The notes under the pieces: generated by a model
What the model was told of the DNA's origin: nothing
Database searches by the model: none
Seen by the model: the letters and a program-made list of their open reading frames with translations, nothing else
Shown here: positions 44,829-56,133 of the stretch, one piece after another
Layout of the letters: each line of letters opens with the position of its first letter
How positions within the stretch are numbered: position 1 is the stretch's first letter
Translations under genes and position numbers: made by a program
Assembly: GCA_014896295.1 (NCBI GenBank)
Contig: JADBKR010000006.1
Location: 186,001-250,000 of the forward strand
From: Limnochordaceae bacterium
GTDB taxonomy: Bacteria > Bacillota > Limnochordia > Limnochordales > Geochordaceae
Reading direction: 5' to 3'
Length of the DNA stretch: 64,000 bases

Positions 44829-46247
44829 GTGGCAGCAGGCGAAGCGTGGGTGCGGGAGCTCGAGGCCATCGGGGGCCCCGGGGACGTGGTCGTCCAGCCG
44901 GGCGACCTGGCCGCTTACGGCTACGATGCGACGCCCGGGTACCGGGGGGTACCCGACGCAGTTGTCTTCGTGCGTTCGACGGAGCAGGTCCAGGAGGTCG
45001 TGCGCCTGGCGCGCCGCCACCGGCTGCCGGTGATCGCCCGGGGCAGCGGTACCAACCTGAGCGGCGGGACGGTGCCGGTCTCGGGCGGGATCGTGGTGGC
45101 GTTCGCCCGGATGAACCGCATCCTGGAGATCGACGAGGCCAATTTGACCGTCACCGTCGAGCCCGGCGTGTTGACCGCCCAGGTCCATCAGGCCGTGGAG
45201 GAGCGCGGGCTGTTTTACCCGCCCGATCCCGGCAGCATGGCCATCTCCACCATCGGTGGCAATGTCGCGGAGAACGCCGGGGGGCTACGAGGTCTCAAGT
45301 ACGGCGTGACCGGCGACTACGTGATGGGGCTCGAGGCGGTGCTCGCCAGCGGCGAGCTCGTGCGCACCGGCGGCAAGAACGTCAAGGACGTGGCCGGCTA
45401 TGACCTGACGAGCCTCTTCGTGGGTTCGGAGGGGACGCTCGGAATCGTCACCCGCGTCACGTTGAAGCTCCTGCCGTTGCCCGAGTACCGCCGGGTGGCG
45501 GTGGCGACCTTCGGTGCGGTGGAGGCGGCTGCCCGTGCCGTGTCGCGTATCATCGCCGCCCGGATCGTGCCGGCGACCCTCGAGTTCCTGGATCGCGGGA
45601 CCATCGGGGCGGTGGAGGACTACGCCCACGTGGGGCTGCCTACCGGGGTCGAGGCGATGCTCCTCATGGCCCAGGACGGGCCGCAGCCGGTGGTCGACCG
45701 CGACGTCGAGCGGATGGCGGTGCTGTGCCGGGAGGAGGGCGCCCTGGACGTGCAGGTGGCGGCGTCGCCCCAGGAGGGCGATCGGCTGATGGCGGCGCGG
45801 CGCTTCGCCCTGTCCGCTCTTGCCAGGCGCCGGCCGACCACCATCCTGGAGGACGCCACGGTACCGAGATCGCGCCTCGCCGAGATGGTGCGCGCCATCC
45901 AGCAAGCGGCCCGCCGGCACGAGGTCGAGATCTGCACGTTCGGCCACGCAGGGGACGGCAACCTGCACCCCACGTGCCTCACCGACGAACGGGACGCGGC
46001 GGAGATGGAGCGGGTCGAGGCGGCGTTGGAGGAGATCTTCGCGGCGGCCGTGGACCTGGGAGGCACCATCACGGGCGAGCACGGGGTGGGGCTGTCGAAG
46101 CGCTCGTACCTGGGCTGGAAGCTGGGAGAGACGGGGCTTGGGGTGTTGCGGGCCGTCAAGCAGGCGCTCGACCCCGAAGGCATCCTCAACCCCGGCAAGG
46201 TCGTACCCGAGACCACACGGCGGCGCCAGGTGGTGCGCAGCGCATGA
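44829..46247 (+). CDS. glcD: Glycolate/lactate oxidase FAD-binding subunit GlcD
   Basis: A 472-residue FAD-linked oxidase subunit that oxidises glycolate or D-2-hydroxy acids. The FAD-binding domain shows [40 protein letters not shown] and [16 protein letters not shown]; the C-terminal domain has [13 protein letters not shown] and [10 protein letters not shown]. The GTG at 44829 follows GGGGAGG by 4 bases; a GTG at 44808 is also in frame. The stop overlaps the ATG of glcF (ATGA). No glcE gene is present, so it resembles the two-subunit GlcD/GlcF type of Gram-positives. Confidence 0.94.
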   Translation: MAAGEAWVRELEAIGGPGDVVVQPGDLAAYGYDATPGYRGVPDAVVFVRSTEQVQEVVRLARRHRLPVIARGSGTNLSGGTVPVSGGIVVAFARMNRILEIDEANLTVTVEPGVLTAQVHQAVEERGLFYPPDPGSMAISTIGGNVAENAGGLRGLKYGVTGDYVMGLEAVLASGELVRTGGKNVKDVAGYDLTSLFVGSEGTLGIVTRVTLKLLPLPEYRRVAVATFGAVEAAARAVSRIIAARIVPATLEFLDRGTIGAVEDYAHVGLPTGVEAMLLMAQDGPQPVVDRDVERMAVLCREEGALDVQVAASPQEGDRLMAARRFALSALARRRPTTILEDATVPRSRLAEMVRAIQQAARRHEVEICTFGHAGDGNLHPTCLTDERDAAEMERVEAALEEIFAAAVDLGGTITGEHGVGLSKRSYLGWKLGETGLGVLRAVKQALDPEGILNPGKVVPETTRRRQVVRSA

Positions 46248-47796
46248 GGGCCAACACGACTCGGGGCGTGGCCGAGCCGGGAGCCGAGACGACCGCCCCT
46301 CCTGCGGGCGCGCCCGGGGCATCAGGCGCCGGGCCAACGCAGGCGGCGACCGGCGGGCCGGCCGGTTCGTTCGGGGGCGTCCTCGGTGCGCTTCTCGCGA
46401 ACGCCCGGGATCTCACGTACCAGTGCATGCGGTGCGGCTTCTGCCTGCCGGCTTGCCCGACGTACCGGGAGACCCTGCTCGAGACCGAAGGCCCTCGCGG
46501 GCGCATCCAGCTGGTACGGGCGGCCGCGGAGGGCCGCATCGGGCTCGCTGGAGATCGCCGCTCACCTGGACCTCTGCATCGGTTGCCGGGCCTGTGAAAC
46601 GGCCTGTCCCGCCGGGGTGCAGTACGGGGCCATCCTGGAGCAGGTGCGGCCGGCCATCGAAGAGCGCGCCCCCCGCAGGCCCGTCGAGCGCTGGGCCAGG
46701 ACGCTCGGCATCGGGGTCGTCCTGGGGCACCCCGCCGGCATCCGGTGGGCTCGGTGGGGCCTGTGGCTGTACCAGCGCTCGGGGCTGGCCGCGCTGGTGC
46801 GGGCCACCGGTCTGCTGCGCCGGCTGGCGCCGGCGATGGCCCGCCTGGAGGAGGTGTTGCCCCGCCAGCCGGCGCCATGGGTGCGCACGGCGACCCACCG
46901 CCCGGCCGGCGGGGCCGGTGCGCCCCGGGTGGCCGCCTCTCCGGGAGGCGGGGGCAAGCGCCCGCGGGTCGCCTTTTTCGAAGGGTGCGTGCAGTCCGCC
47001 GCGCTCTTCGAGGTCAACCGGGCCGCCGTCCGAGTGCTTCGGGCGGCGGGGTTCGAGGTCGTGGTGCCGCAAGGGCAGGGCTGCTGCGGCGCCGTCCACG
47101 CCCACGCCGGGCAGCACGAGCGGGCGCTCGAGCAGGCGCGCCGTAACATCGCGGTCTTCGAGCGGGTGGACGCCGACTACGTGGTCAACATCGCCGGCGG
47201 CTGCGGCGCGGCGATGAAGGAGTATCCGGTAGTGGTTCGAGCGGGAGCGGGCGGCCCGTGCAGCGGCCGCCGGGGGACACGGGAGCCCTGCGAACGGCGC
47301 TTCGGCGGACGGCGTCCCCGCGGCCGGCGGAGACGGGTGGGTGGAGCGGGCCCGCCGCCTGGCCGCCCGGGTGAGGGACTTCAGCGAGCTCCTGGCGGAC
47401 CATCCCTTGCCGCCGATGGGGCCGGTGGACGCCACGGTCACGTACCAGGACTCGTGCCACCTGCGCAACGTCCAGAAGATCGTCTCACAGCCGCGGCGCC
47501 TGCTGCAGCGGGTGCCCGGGCTGCGCTACGTCGAGCTCCCGGGAGCCGACCGCTGCTGCGGGGCGGGCGGGATCTACAACCTGACCCAGCCGGCCATGAG
47601 CGCCAGGGTGCTCGAGGAGAAGATGGAGCAGGTACGCGCGACCGGGGCCTCCATCCTGGCCGTGGCCAACACGCCGTGCCACCTGCAGCTCCTGGTGGGG
47701 GCCCGCTCGAGCGGCCTTGCCCGGGAAGGGTTGAAGGTGCGCCACATCGCGGAGATCCTGGACGAGGCCCTGGCAAAGGGGCCGAAGGGAGGCTGA
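46244..47796 (+). pseudogene. glcF: Glycolate oxidase iron-sulphur subunit GlcF, two frameshifts
   Basis: The electron-transfer partner of GlcD. All domains are present across three frames: [14 protein letters not shown] and [15 protein letters not shown] (two [4Fe-4S] clusters), then two CCG modules, FEGCVQSAALF with GQGCCGAVHAHAG and YQDSCHLRNVQ with DRCCGAGGIYN. One extra base near 46544 separates the two cluster motifs, and another near 47231 separates the CCG modules. Both breaks are repaired by skipping one base. The first 60 residues are a low-complexity Ala/Gly/Pro stretch. Since GlcD is intact and coupled, uncorrected indels are more likely than loss. Confidence 0.85.
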
Positions 47797-47804
47797 GCGC
47801 GGCC

Positions 47805-48323
47805 ATGGACGGCAACACCCCGGGTGGGGAGCCCGCCGGTGCTCCGGCGCAGGAGACGTACCGCTTCGCGGTCGAGGAGGAGGTCCGCTTCCGGGACCTC
47901 GACGCCCTGGGCCACGTCAACAACGCCGTCTACTTCACCTACTTCGAGCACGCCCGGGTGAAGTACTTCCAGCAGCTCGGGCTCGTGGACGTCCAGGGGC
48001 AGCGGCCGTGGTTCTTCATCCTGGCGGAAGCCCGCTGCAGCTATCGCTCGCCGGCGCACCTGGGCGATCGGCTGCGGATCGCCACGGCCGTGACCGAGAT
48101 CGGGCGCTCGAGCTTCCGCATGGGTTACCTCATCACGGGCGTCGCCGACGGCCGCGTCGTCGCCGCCGGCGAGACGGTGCAGGTCGCCTACGACTACGAG
48201 CGGGGCCGCCCGGTCCCGGTGCCCGAGCACGTGCGCCGGCGCATCGGCGAATGGGAAGGGCGCCCGGAGTGGGCCAACGGAGCAGCCGGCTACTCCCAGC
48301 CCGACTCCACGGCGCGCCGGTAG
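47805..48323 (+). CDS. Acyl-CoA thioesterase, 4HBT/YbgC-like hotdog fold
   Basis: A 172-residue hotdog-fold thioesterase. The catalytic helix reads FRDLDALGHVNNAVYFTYFEHAR with the Asp of the YbgC/4-hydroxybenzoyl-CoA thioesterase group, and AEARCSYRSPAHLGDRL follows. The first 20 residues are Pro/Gly-rich. It hydrolyses an acyl-CoA of unknown chain type. The ATG at 47805 follows GAAGGGAGG and lies just after glcF, so it may be in the glc operon. Its last 34 bases overlap the end of the convergent AIR-synthase-like gene. Confidence 0.88.
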   Translation: MDGNTPGGEPAGAPAQETYRFAVEEEVRFRDLDALGHVNNAVYFTYFEHARVKYFQQLGLVDVQGQRPWFFILAEARCSYRSPAHLGDRLRIATAVTEIGRSSFRMGYLITGVADGRVVAAGETVQVAYDYERGRPVPVPEHVRRRIGEWEGRPEWANGAAGYSQPDSTARR

Positions 48324-49309
48324 GCTTCCCAGTACGGATCCCACTCGGGGACCTCGAGGGGGCGCCGCCCGGACGGGGTCTCGACCCATCGTCCCTCGCC
48401 GGGCGGGCGCACCCACCCGATCTCGGCGGCCGGCTGGCCGATGCGGGCCAGCTCCTGCCGGACGGCGGCGACTCGCTCGGGCCGTACGGCGATCAGGAGG
48501 GCGCCTTCGCCTGCGATGACCAGCGGGTCGAGCTCGAACAGCTCACAGATGCGCCGGGTCTCCTCGGCCACCGGCACCTTGCTCGCATCTACCACGATGC
48601 CCTGGCCGCAGGCGGCGGCCATCTCGGCCAGGCCTCCGAGAATCCCGCCCTCGGTGGCGTCGTGCATGGCGGTGACCCCGTGCGGGCCGGTGCCCGCTCG
48701 AGCGGCGGCCAGCGCGTCGGCCACGACGCTCGCCCGATCGAGGAACGCCTCGCACCGCCGTTGCCAGTCGGCGCCCAGCCGCTCGGCCACCGTGCGGGGG
48801 AACGACGCCGCCAGCACGCCCGTGGCCTCGATCGCCGCTCCCTTGGTCACCAGGATGCGGTCGCCGGGGCGGGCGTGCGCAGGGCTGACGTACCGGTCGG
48901 CCGGCCCCACGGCGAGCAGGGTGGCGCTGCCGACGATGGTGTAGTCGCACCCGGCGTAGCGCCCCGTGTGCCCGCCGATGACCGCCACCCCCATGGCTTC
49001 CCAGGCCCGGTGCAGGCCCTGCCAGTAGGCCCGCAGCTCCTCGTCGCTCATCCGCGGCGGCAAATTGAGCTCGACGAGGGCCAGCTGGGGCGGGAAGCCG
49101 CTCGTGGCGAGGTCGGAGGCGACCAGGTGGGCGGCAAGCCAGGCGCTACGGGCCATGCCCAGCCTGGGGGCGGCCCACAGGGGATCGGCCGTGGCCACGA
49201 GCAGGCGGCCGTCGCCCAGGTCTACGGCCGCCGTGTCCAGCCCCTGGCCGGGCCCGAGGCGGACTTCCGGGCGGCGGGCACCCAGGAACGGCAAGATGGC
49301 CTCCTGCAA
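48290..49309 (-). CDS. AIR synthase (PurM)-superfamily protein, HypE/ThiL-like
   Basis: A 339-residue ATP-binding protein of the PurM/HypE/SelD/ThiL superfamily. Recognisable are GPGQGLDTAAVDLG (usually GEDAAV; Leu replaces the metal-binding acid), GGHTGRYAG, LVTKGAAIEATGVLA and MHDATEGGILGGLAEMA near the dimer interface. The HD-TEGG segment is closest to HypE-type proteins, but no hydrogenase genes are nearby and the C-terminal Cys of HypE is absent. The TTG at 49309 gives a family-like N-terminus; a TTG at 49294 has a better AGGAGG site. It follows glgP on the same strand by 58 bases. Confidence 0.72.
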   Translation of the reverse strand: MQEAILPFLGARRPEVRLGPGQGLDTAAVDLGDGRLLVATADPLWAAPRLGMARSAWLAAHLVASDLATSGFPPQLALVELNLPPRMSDEELRAYWQGLHRAWEAMGVAVIGGHTGRYAGCDYTIVGSATLLAVGPADRYVSPAHARPGDRILVTKGAAIEATGVLAASFPRTVAERLGADWQRRCEAFLDRASVVADALAAARAGTGPHGVTAMHDATEGGILGGLAEMAAACGQGIVVDASKVPVAEETRRICELFELDPLVIAGEGALLIAVRPERVAAVRQELARIGQPAAEIGWVRPPGEGRWVETPSGRRPLEVPEWDPYWEAYRRAVESGWE

Positions 49310-49367
49310 GAATTGGGGGCCACCTTGCCGAGATGCGGCGTATCCCGGAGCGCTCCGGGCTCCCCGC

Positions 49368-51970
49368 TCATGACGCCGCCCACCGCATCAGGCCCGTCTC
49401 GAAGGGGTTGGCCAGGTCGGGGTGGTACGCCCGCACACGTACCTGGTAACCGAACTGGCCGCTGCCGTGCGGCGTCACGTTGGTGGCCTCGAAGACGAAC
49501 CGCCCGTCGGGGGTGGGGCCCACCCGCCTCATCGGGACGACCACGCAGTCGCGGAGCTCTCCCCGGGGGTCGACGCGCCCGAGGTAGACTTCTGCGACCA
49601 CGTCTTCGGGCTGCAGGCCCTCGAGCTGCACGACCGCCTGGATCGTCATGCTCTGGCCGGCGGGCATGTGGTCGGAGGCCGTCGACGTGACCTCCTCCAC
49701 CTGGACCGAAGGCCACGCCCGGGCGGCCTTCGCCTTCCACGCGGCCAGCTCCCGTGCCCGGCGCAGGCCGTCTTGCCGTAGCGCGGTGGAGCGCACGGCG
49801 GCCGGCACGTAGAAGCGCTCCGTGTACTCCTTCACCATGCGGTGAGTGTTGTAGTTGGCCGGGATGGCCGCGATGGAGTGCTGCATCCGGGCGATCCACT
49901 CCCGGGGCAGGCCGTCGCTGCCCCGGTCGTAGAACAGGGGGGCGACCTCCCGCTCGAGGATGTCGAACAGCGCCTGCGCGTCCAGCCTGTCCACCGTCGC
50001 CGCCTCCCGGGCGCCCCGGTCCGGCGCGTCTCCCTCCGGCGTTTCGCCACCGGCGCCGATCGCCCAGCCCACCTCGGGGGCGTAGGCCTCGTTCCACCAG
50101 CCGTCGAGGATGCTGACGTTGATGGCCCCGTTGACGGCGGCCTTCATCCCGCTGGTGCCGCTCGCCTCTTCGGGGCGGCGGGGCGTGTTGAGCCACACGT
50201 CGACTCCCTGCACCAGGTAGCGGCCCGTCGCGATGTCGTAGTCTTCCAGGAAGACCAACCGGCGCCGGACGGCGGGATCCTGGGCAAACTTGACGATCTG
50301 GCGGATCATCTCCTTGCCGGCGTCGTCGCGGGGATGGGCCTTGCCGGCCACCAGGATCTGCACCGGGTGCTCTTCGCTCGTGAGCAGCCGCAGCAGCCTC
50401 TCTGGGGCCTGCAGCAGCAAGGTCGCCCGCTTGTACGTCGCGAACCGCCGGGCAAATCCGATGGTGAGGATCCGGGGATCGAGCGCCTGTTCGGCCTCGG
50501 CCAGGTCGCTCAACGGCGCGCCGCGCGCCTCCATCTGGCCCCGCAGCCTGCGGCGCGCGAAGGCGATGAGTCGCTCACGCCGGCGTTCGTGGGTGCGCCA
50601 GAGCTCCTCCGGGGGATGTCGAGCGCCTGGCGCCACACGGTGGGGTCGTCCGGTTCGGCCCGCCAGCGGGGCCCCAGGTAGCGGTCGTACAGGGCCGCCA
50701 TGTCGTCCGAGACCCAGGAGGCCAGATGCACCCCGTTGGTGATGGAGTCGATGGGGAGCTCCTCCTCGGGTACGTGGGGCCAGATCCCCTGCCACATCCG
50801 CCGGGCCACCGCGCCGTGCAGCCGGCTCACCCCGTTGGAGTAGGCGGCCGTCCGCAGGGCCAGGATCGTCATGCAAAAGGCCTCACGCTCGTCTGACGGG
50901 TTTTGCCGACCCAGAGCCAGGAACTGGGAGCGATCGAGCTTGATGGAGCGGTAAAAGTCACCGAAGTACCGTTCCATCATGTCGGGCGGGAAGTAATCGT
51001 GGCCGGCGGGCACGGGCGTGTGGGTGGTGAAGACCTGGCTCGCCGCCGTGGCCTCGAGAGCCTCGGCGAAGGAGGCGTTTTGCTCGTCCATCATCCGCCG
51101 GATGCGCTCGAGCGAGAGGAAGGCCGAGTGCCCCTCGTTCATGTGGTAGACTGCAGGCCGGATGCCCATCGCTTCCAGGGCCCGCGCGCCTCCGATTCCG
51201 AGCAGGATCTCCTGGCGGATGCGCATCTCCAGGTCGCCGCCGTAGAGGCGATCCGTGAGGATCCGGTCATCGGGGCGGTTGGCTTCGGCGTTGGCGTCGA
51301 GCAGGTAGAGCGTGATCCGCCCGACCCGGACTCTCCAGACGTAGGCCGTGAGCGTGCGGCCGGGCAGGGCGAGCTCGACGCTCAGGGGCCGGCCGTCGGG
51401 CTTGCGGATCATCTGCAGCGGCATGGTGTAGATGTCGTAGTTGGGGTAGCTCTCTTGCTGCCACCCGTCGGCGCTGAGCGACTGGCGGAAATACCCCTGG
51501 TGGTACAACAGGCCCACCCCGACGATGGGGACGCCCAGGTCGCTCGCCGACTTGAGGTGGTCCCCGGCGAGGTTGCCGAGACCTCCCGAGTACATGGGCA
51601 TGGACTCCGTCAGGCCGAACTCCGCCGAGAAATAGGCCACCAGGGGCCGGTCGGGGGGATACTCGGGATGCGCCCGGGCGAACCAGTGGCCGGCCTCCCC
51701 GAGGTAGGCGTCGAAGGCGGCGCAGACCTGCTGGTATTGCGCCATGAAAGCCTCGTCCTCCGCCGCTTCCTCCAGGCGGCGCCGGGGAAGGAGCGTCAAC
51801 ATGCGAACGGGGTTGTGGCCCGAGATCTCCCACAGCCGCCGGTCGAGCCGCACGAACAGCTGCCGGGCATCCTGGTCCCAGGACCAGAACAGGTTGTAGG
51901 CGAGCTCCTGGAGCCTTTCGATGGGAGCGGGGAGCGAGGGGGCGACGGAGAACGTGCGAATAGGGCGCAA
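49368..51970 (-). pseudogene. glgP: Alpha-glucan (glycogen/starch) phosphorylase, frameshifted near 50611
   Basis: A GT35 phosphorylase of about 867 residues that releases glucose 1-phosphate from alpha-1,4-glucans. The short DUF3417-containing subgroup is indicated by the opening RLQELAYNLFWSWDQDARQLF, then YFSAEFGLTESMPMYSGGLG, HMNEGHSAFLSLERIR and ITNGVH. The PLP region ASGTSGMKAAVNGAINVS is intact, followed by a C-terminal beta domain. The frame breaks in a run of five G at 50611-50615: adding one base joins QALDIP to EELWRTHERRRERL. Homopolymer miscounting is the likely cause. The TTG at 51970 has GGAGGG 9 bases upstream. Confidence 0.88.
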
Positions 51971-52109
51971 AACACCGATCCCTCCTGCGTCTTCACTATC
52001 TCCCCGAACGTCCTGATTTTACGCGATGGACGGGCCACCTGCCATCGCCAGCAGGCAGGGCCGCTCCTTCGCCGAACATCTCGCGCGAGGTCGGGTGAGG
52101 AGGGCGTCC

Positions 52110-53312
52110 ATGGAGAGCAAGCACACGTCGCGCTCGGTCCGGGCGGGCCGGGGCGGACGGGAAGGCCGGCGCCGTCGCACGCTGCTCGGGGTAGCGGCCG
52201 GGCTCAGCGTGCTCGGTGCCTTGGTGGCGCTCTACCTGCTGATCGTGGAGACGGGCCAGGCTCCCGGAGAGGCGCTGTTTTGCGGGCCCGGGAGCGGCTG
52301 TGAGGCCAACTGGCAGTCGCCTTTCGCGCGGATGGCGGGTGTCCCGCTGGCCCTTTGGGGGCTGGCCGGGTACGTGGTGTTGCTCGCGTCCGCATGGTGG
52401 GCGCTTCGCGCAGGCCAGGGTGCAGGCCTGGCCGAGGGGGCCGGCCTGGCGCTGAGCTGGGGCGGGGCCCTCTTTTCGCTGTATCTGCTCGGTGTCCAGG
52501 CGTGGGCCGTGCAGAGCTTCTGTCCCTGGTGCACCCTGTCGGCGGCTGTCATGGTGACCCTGGCCGTCGTGTGGACTTTCGAGGCGAAGGTCTCGCAGGT
52601 GCGCCTGCAGCCGATCGTGCCGGTGGCGGGCTTGCTGCTGGGAGCCGGCCTGGCCGCGCTCAACTATCTGCCCGCCTCGGCCCTGGGGCCAGGAGGTGGC
52701 CCGGAGGGGCTCGCCGGGGCTACCGGCGTGGAGGTCAGCCCGGCCGGGCAGGTGACGGGCGACGCGGGCCGGGCCGTCACGAGTCTGCAGCAGCTCGAGG
52801 CCCTCATGACGGCGGGTAAGCCCGGGGCTCCGGTGCTGATCGAAGTCTACTCCGACTTCCAGTGCCCGTATTGCGCCCGGGCGGCCCAGGAGGTGGTCCA
52901 CCCCCTGCTGCGAGAGGAGGTAGCGCAAGGCAAGGCACGCCTCGGCTATCGCAACTTCGCGTTCATCGGGCCGGAGTCCAAGTGGGCCGCCGAAGCGGCG
53001 GCCTGCGCCGCGGTGCAGGGAAAGTTCTGGGAGTTCCATGACCTGCTCTTTGCCAACCAGCAAGGCGAAAACGTGGGGGCCTTCTCCCAGGAGCGGCTGA
53101 TCCAGATGGCCCGACAGCTCGGGCTCGACGTGCCGGCGTTCACCGGCTGCCTCGAGAGCCGGCGGATGCGCCCGTGGGTCGAGGCGAGCTACGAGCAGGG
53201 ACGGGAGAAAGGCGTGCGCGCGACGCCGACCTTTTTCATCAACGGGAAGCGGTACGACGGGCTGATGCCCCTCGAAGAGCTCCGTCGCATCGCCTTCGGG
53301 TCTTCGAGGTGA
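52110..53312 (+). CDS. VKOR-DsbA fusion protein (disulfide bond formation)
   Basis: A 400-residue protein joining a vitamin-K-epoxide-reductase domain with a DsbA-like thioredoxin domain. Residues about 24-190 contain five helices with the loop cysteines in FCGPGSGCEANW and the redox pair SFCPWC. After a linker, the thiol oxidase domain (about 235-398) has SDFQCPYCARAAQEV (CxxC), and RATPTFFINGK with the cis-Pro. It would make disulfides outside the membrane and pass electrons to quinone. The ATG at 52110 has GAGGAGGG 5 bases upstream. It is followed after 10 bases by the acetyltransferase gene. Confidence 0.94.
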   Translation: MESKHTSRSVRAGRGGREGRRRRTLLGVAAGLSVLGALVALYLLIVETGQAPGEALFCGPGSGCEANWQSPFARMAGVPLALWGLAGYVVLLASAWWALRAGQGAGLAEGAGLALSWGGALFSLYLLGVQAWAVQSFCPWCTLSAAVMVTLAVVWTFEAKVSQVRLQPIVPVAGLLLGAGLAALNYLPASALGPGGGPEGLAGATGVEVSPAGQVTGDAGRAVTSLQQLEALMTAGKPGAPVLIEVYSDFQCPYCARAAQEVVHPLLREEVAQGKARLGYRNFAFIGPESKWAAEAAACAAVQGKFWEFHDLLFANQQGENVGAFSQERLIQMARQLGLDVPAFTGCLESRRMRPWVEASYEQGREKGVRATPTFFINGKRYDGLMPLEELRRIAFGSSR

Positions 53313-53322
53313 GGCAACGGGC

Positions 53323-55757
53323 ATGTGGCGCGTCATCCCCGAGGGGACGGCGCTTCGCGAGCACGCGCTCTTGCGGGACGGCAGCTGGGTGCTGATCCGC
53401 ACGGCCTCGCCGGCCGACGTGCCCGCCGTGGAGGCCCTCATGGCGCGCCTGTCCCACCAGACCCTGCGGATGCGCTTCTTTGCCGGCGTCTCCCAGGTGA
53501 GCCGCACGCTCGTGGAGCAGTTGTGCGCGCCGCCGTCCAGGGATCAGGTCTCGCTCCTGGCGATCTGGGGCGAGGGGCCCGACGAACGGGTCGTGGGCGT
53601 GGGCAACTACGTCGCCCTGCCGGGGCGCAACACCGCCGAAGTGGCCTTCGTGGTCGACGACGCCTTCCAGGGGCGCGGGATCGGCACGTTGTTGCTGGAG
53701 CGGCTGGCCGGCATGGCGGCCGGGTCGGGCCTGGTGGGGTTCGAGGCCGAGGTGCTGTTCGAAAACCGGCCGATGGTCGAGGTCTTCCGGGAGTCGGGAT
53801 TCCAGGTGCGACAGGCTCTGGACGGCGGCGTGCTGCACATCCAGTTCCCGGTGGCCACGACCGCCGCCGCCAGAGAGCGTGCGGAGCTGCGGGAACGTAT
53901 CGCGGCGGCCAACTCCCTGGTGCCCCTCTTGCGGCCACGGCGGGTCGCGGTCGTGGGCGCCTCGCGGGACCCGGACAGCGTCGGCGGGATGGTCTTCCGG
54001 TACATCCTGCAGGCGGGCTTCACGGGCACCGTGTATCCGGTCAACCGCAGCGCTGCCTCCGTCTACGGTGTGCGGGCCTACCCTTCCGTGGAAGCGCTTC
54101 CCGAGCCCGTCGAACTGGTCATCGTGGCGGTGCCCGCCGACCAGGTGCTGGAGGTGGCCCGTTCGGCGCTGCAGGCCGGCGCCCGGGGGCTCGTGGTGCT
54201 GACGGCCGGGTTCGCGGAGGCCGGCCCCGAGGGCGCCGAGCGGCAGCGGGCGCTGGTGCAGCTGGTGCGCAGCCGGGGGGCGCGGATGGTCGGCCCCAAC
54301 TGCCTGGGCCTGATCAACACCGATCCGGAGATCCGCCTCAACGCAAGCCTTGCTCCCTCGCTCGCTCCTCGCGGCCGGATCGGCTTTTTCTCGCACTCCG
54401 GGGCCTTGGGGCTCGTCATCCTGGCGTACGCGAAAGAGCGCGGGCTGGGCTTCTCGACGTTCGTCTCGGCCGGCAACCGGGCGGACGTCTCCGGCAACGA
54501 CCTGCTGGAGTACTGGGACGAGGACCCCCAGACGGACATGGCGCTCCTCTACCTGGAGACCTTCGGCAACCCGAGGCGCTTTGCCCGCATCGCCCGCCGC
54601 CTTTCCGCCCGCAAGCCGGTGCTGTGCGTCAAGAGCGCCCGGAGCCGGGCCGGAGTGCGGGCCGCGCAGGCGCACATCGGCGCCGTGGCGGCGGGGGAGG
54701 AGGAGGTCGAGGCGCTGTTCCGCCAGGCCGGGGTGATCCGCGCCGATACCCTCGAAGAGATGTTCGACGTGGCCGTGTTGCTCGCCCACCAGCCGTTGCC
54801 GCAGGGCAACCGGGTGAGCATCGTCACCAATTCGGGCGGGGTCGCCACCATTGCCGCCGACACCTGCGAGGCCAGGGGCTCGTCCTCTCGGGGCCTGGCG
54901 TCGTCGACCTGGGCCCGCTGGCCGGGCCCGAGCGGTACGAGGAGGCGGTGCGGCGGGCGCTCGAAGACCCCGAGGTCGATGCCCTCATCGCCATATTCGC
55001 CTGCGTGGCCAGCTGCGATCCCGGCGCGGTGACCCGGGCCATCCGGCGGGCGGCGGTGCGGGCGGAGCGAGCGACCGGCGTCGGCAAGCCCCTGGCGCTG
55101 TGCCTGATGGGGGAGACCGGCGCCGTGCGAGTGGCCGGCAGCGAACGGCCGTTTCCGTCCTATCGCTTCCCCGAGGCGGCAGCCATGGCGCTGGCCCGGG
55201 CAGCCGAGTACGCCGCTTACAGGCGCCGTCCCCCAGGTCGGCTGGTCTTCTTCGACGACGTGGACGCGATACGCGCCAGGGCGGCCGTCGAGGAGTGGCT
55301 GCACGGAAGGGACGGGGTCGAGCTCGCTGCCCCCGAAGCCGAGCAGTTGCTGGCCTGGTTCGGGCTGAAGGTAAGAGAGGGCCACCTCGAGCGGCTGCCG
55401 GCCTCCGGGTGCGTGGCGGTGCGCATCCGGCCGCACCCGCAGTTTGGGCCGATCCTGGAGCTCGAGCGGCGACGGGCGGCGCCGTCGTCCGATGGGCGCG
55501 AGAGCGAGGCCGGCCGGGCGGTGCGGATCACGCCGCTCACGGATCGGGACGCCGAGGAACTGGCGGCGTGGTGCGACGGCGTGAGCGAAGCCGGGGGCGA
55601 CGGCGTCGCAGCCGCTTTGCTCCGCCTTTCCCAGATGGTCGAAGAGATCCCGTGGTCGTTCCAGCTCGAGGCTGCCCTCGTCCCGGATGCGACGGGGCCC
55701 GTCCGGTTGACAGGCGTCCGGATCATGGTACAAAAGGTAGGTCCACCGGCCGCGTAG
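53323..55757 (+). pseudogene. GNAT / NDP-forming acyl-CoA synthetase-like protein, frameshifted near 54878
   Basis: A protein of about 810 residues related to Pat-type protein lysine acetyltransferases. The N-terminal GNAT domain (about 15-175) has FVVDDAFQGRGIGTLLLERL. Then come the CoA-binding (RRVAVVGASRDPDSVGGMV), and succinyl-CoA-ligase-like domains (FFSHSGALGLVILAYA, IVTNSGGVATIAADTCEARG). The C-terminal ATP-grasp part is abbreviated and lacks a clear ATP site, so acetyltransfer rather than acyl-CoA synthesis is likely. A missing base near 54878 breaks the frame; restoring it joins CEARG to LVLSGPGVVDLGPL. The GNAT domain is N-terminal, opposite to E. coli Pat. Confidence 0.82.
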
Positions 55758-55827
55758 GCCGTGCATACTGGGAAGGGTGAGGGGGGTGCCCCGCTAGCGG
55801 GCGCCCGGCCCGGAGAGGAACAGGGTC

Positions 55828-56133
55828 GTGGATCAGGAGAGCGGGTTTTGGGATCGGGAAACGGTCGTCGGCACCATCGAGAAGAACGCGACGGAGCGGA
55901 TCGCCGTCCGGCGGGTGGAACGGCGCGGGCGGGCATACGTGGATATCCGCATCGAGTGGCGCCGGCAGGACGGGGAAGAGTTTTTCCCCAGCAAGAAGGG
56001 CGTCGTGATCCCCGAAGAGGCCCTCGACGACGTGCTGGCCTTGCTGGAGAGCGCGAGGGACGAAAAAGCGCCGAGGCGTGACGGGCGCCGCCGTCACACG
56101 GAGACGGGCGACGGCGCCGCCTCCTCGGAGTAG
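55828..56133 (+). CDS. PC4/p15-like single-stranded DNA-binding domain protein
   Basis: A 101-residue protein matching the PC4 (YdbC-like) family: TIEKNATERIAVRRVERRG, YVDIRIEWRRQDGEEFFPSKKG and VVIPEEALDDVLALLES. PC4-like proteins dimerise and bind single-stranded DNA. The tail (residues 80-101) is Arg/Asp/Gly-rich. The GTG at 55828 has GAGAGGAA 7 bases upstream. It overlaps the convergent hydrolase gene by 40 bases. The 70 bases upstream contain no gene. Confidence 0.82.
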   Translation: MDQESGFWDRETVVGTIEKNATERIAVRRVERRGRAYVDIRIEWRRQDGEEFFPSKKGVVIPEEALDDVLALLESARDEKAPRRDGRRRHTETGDGAASSE

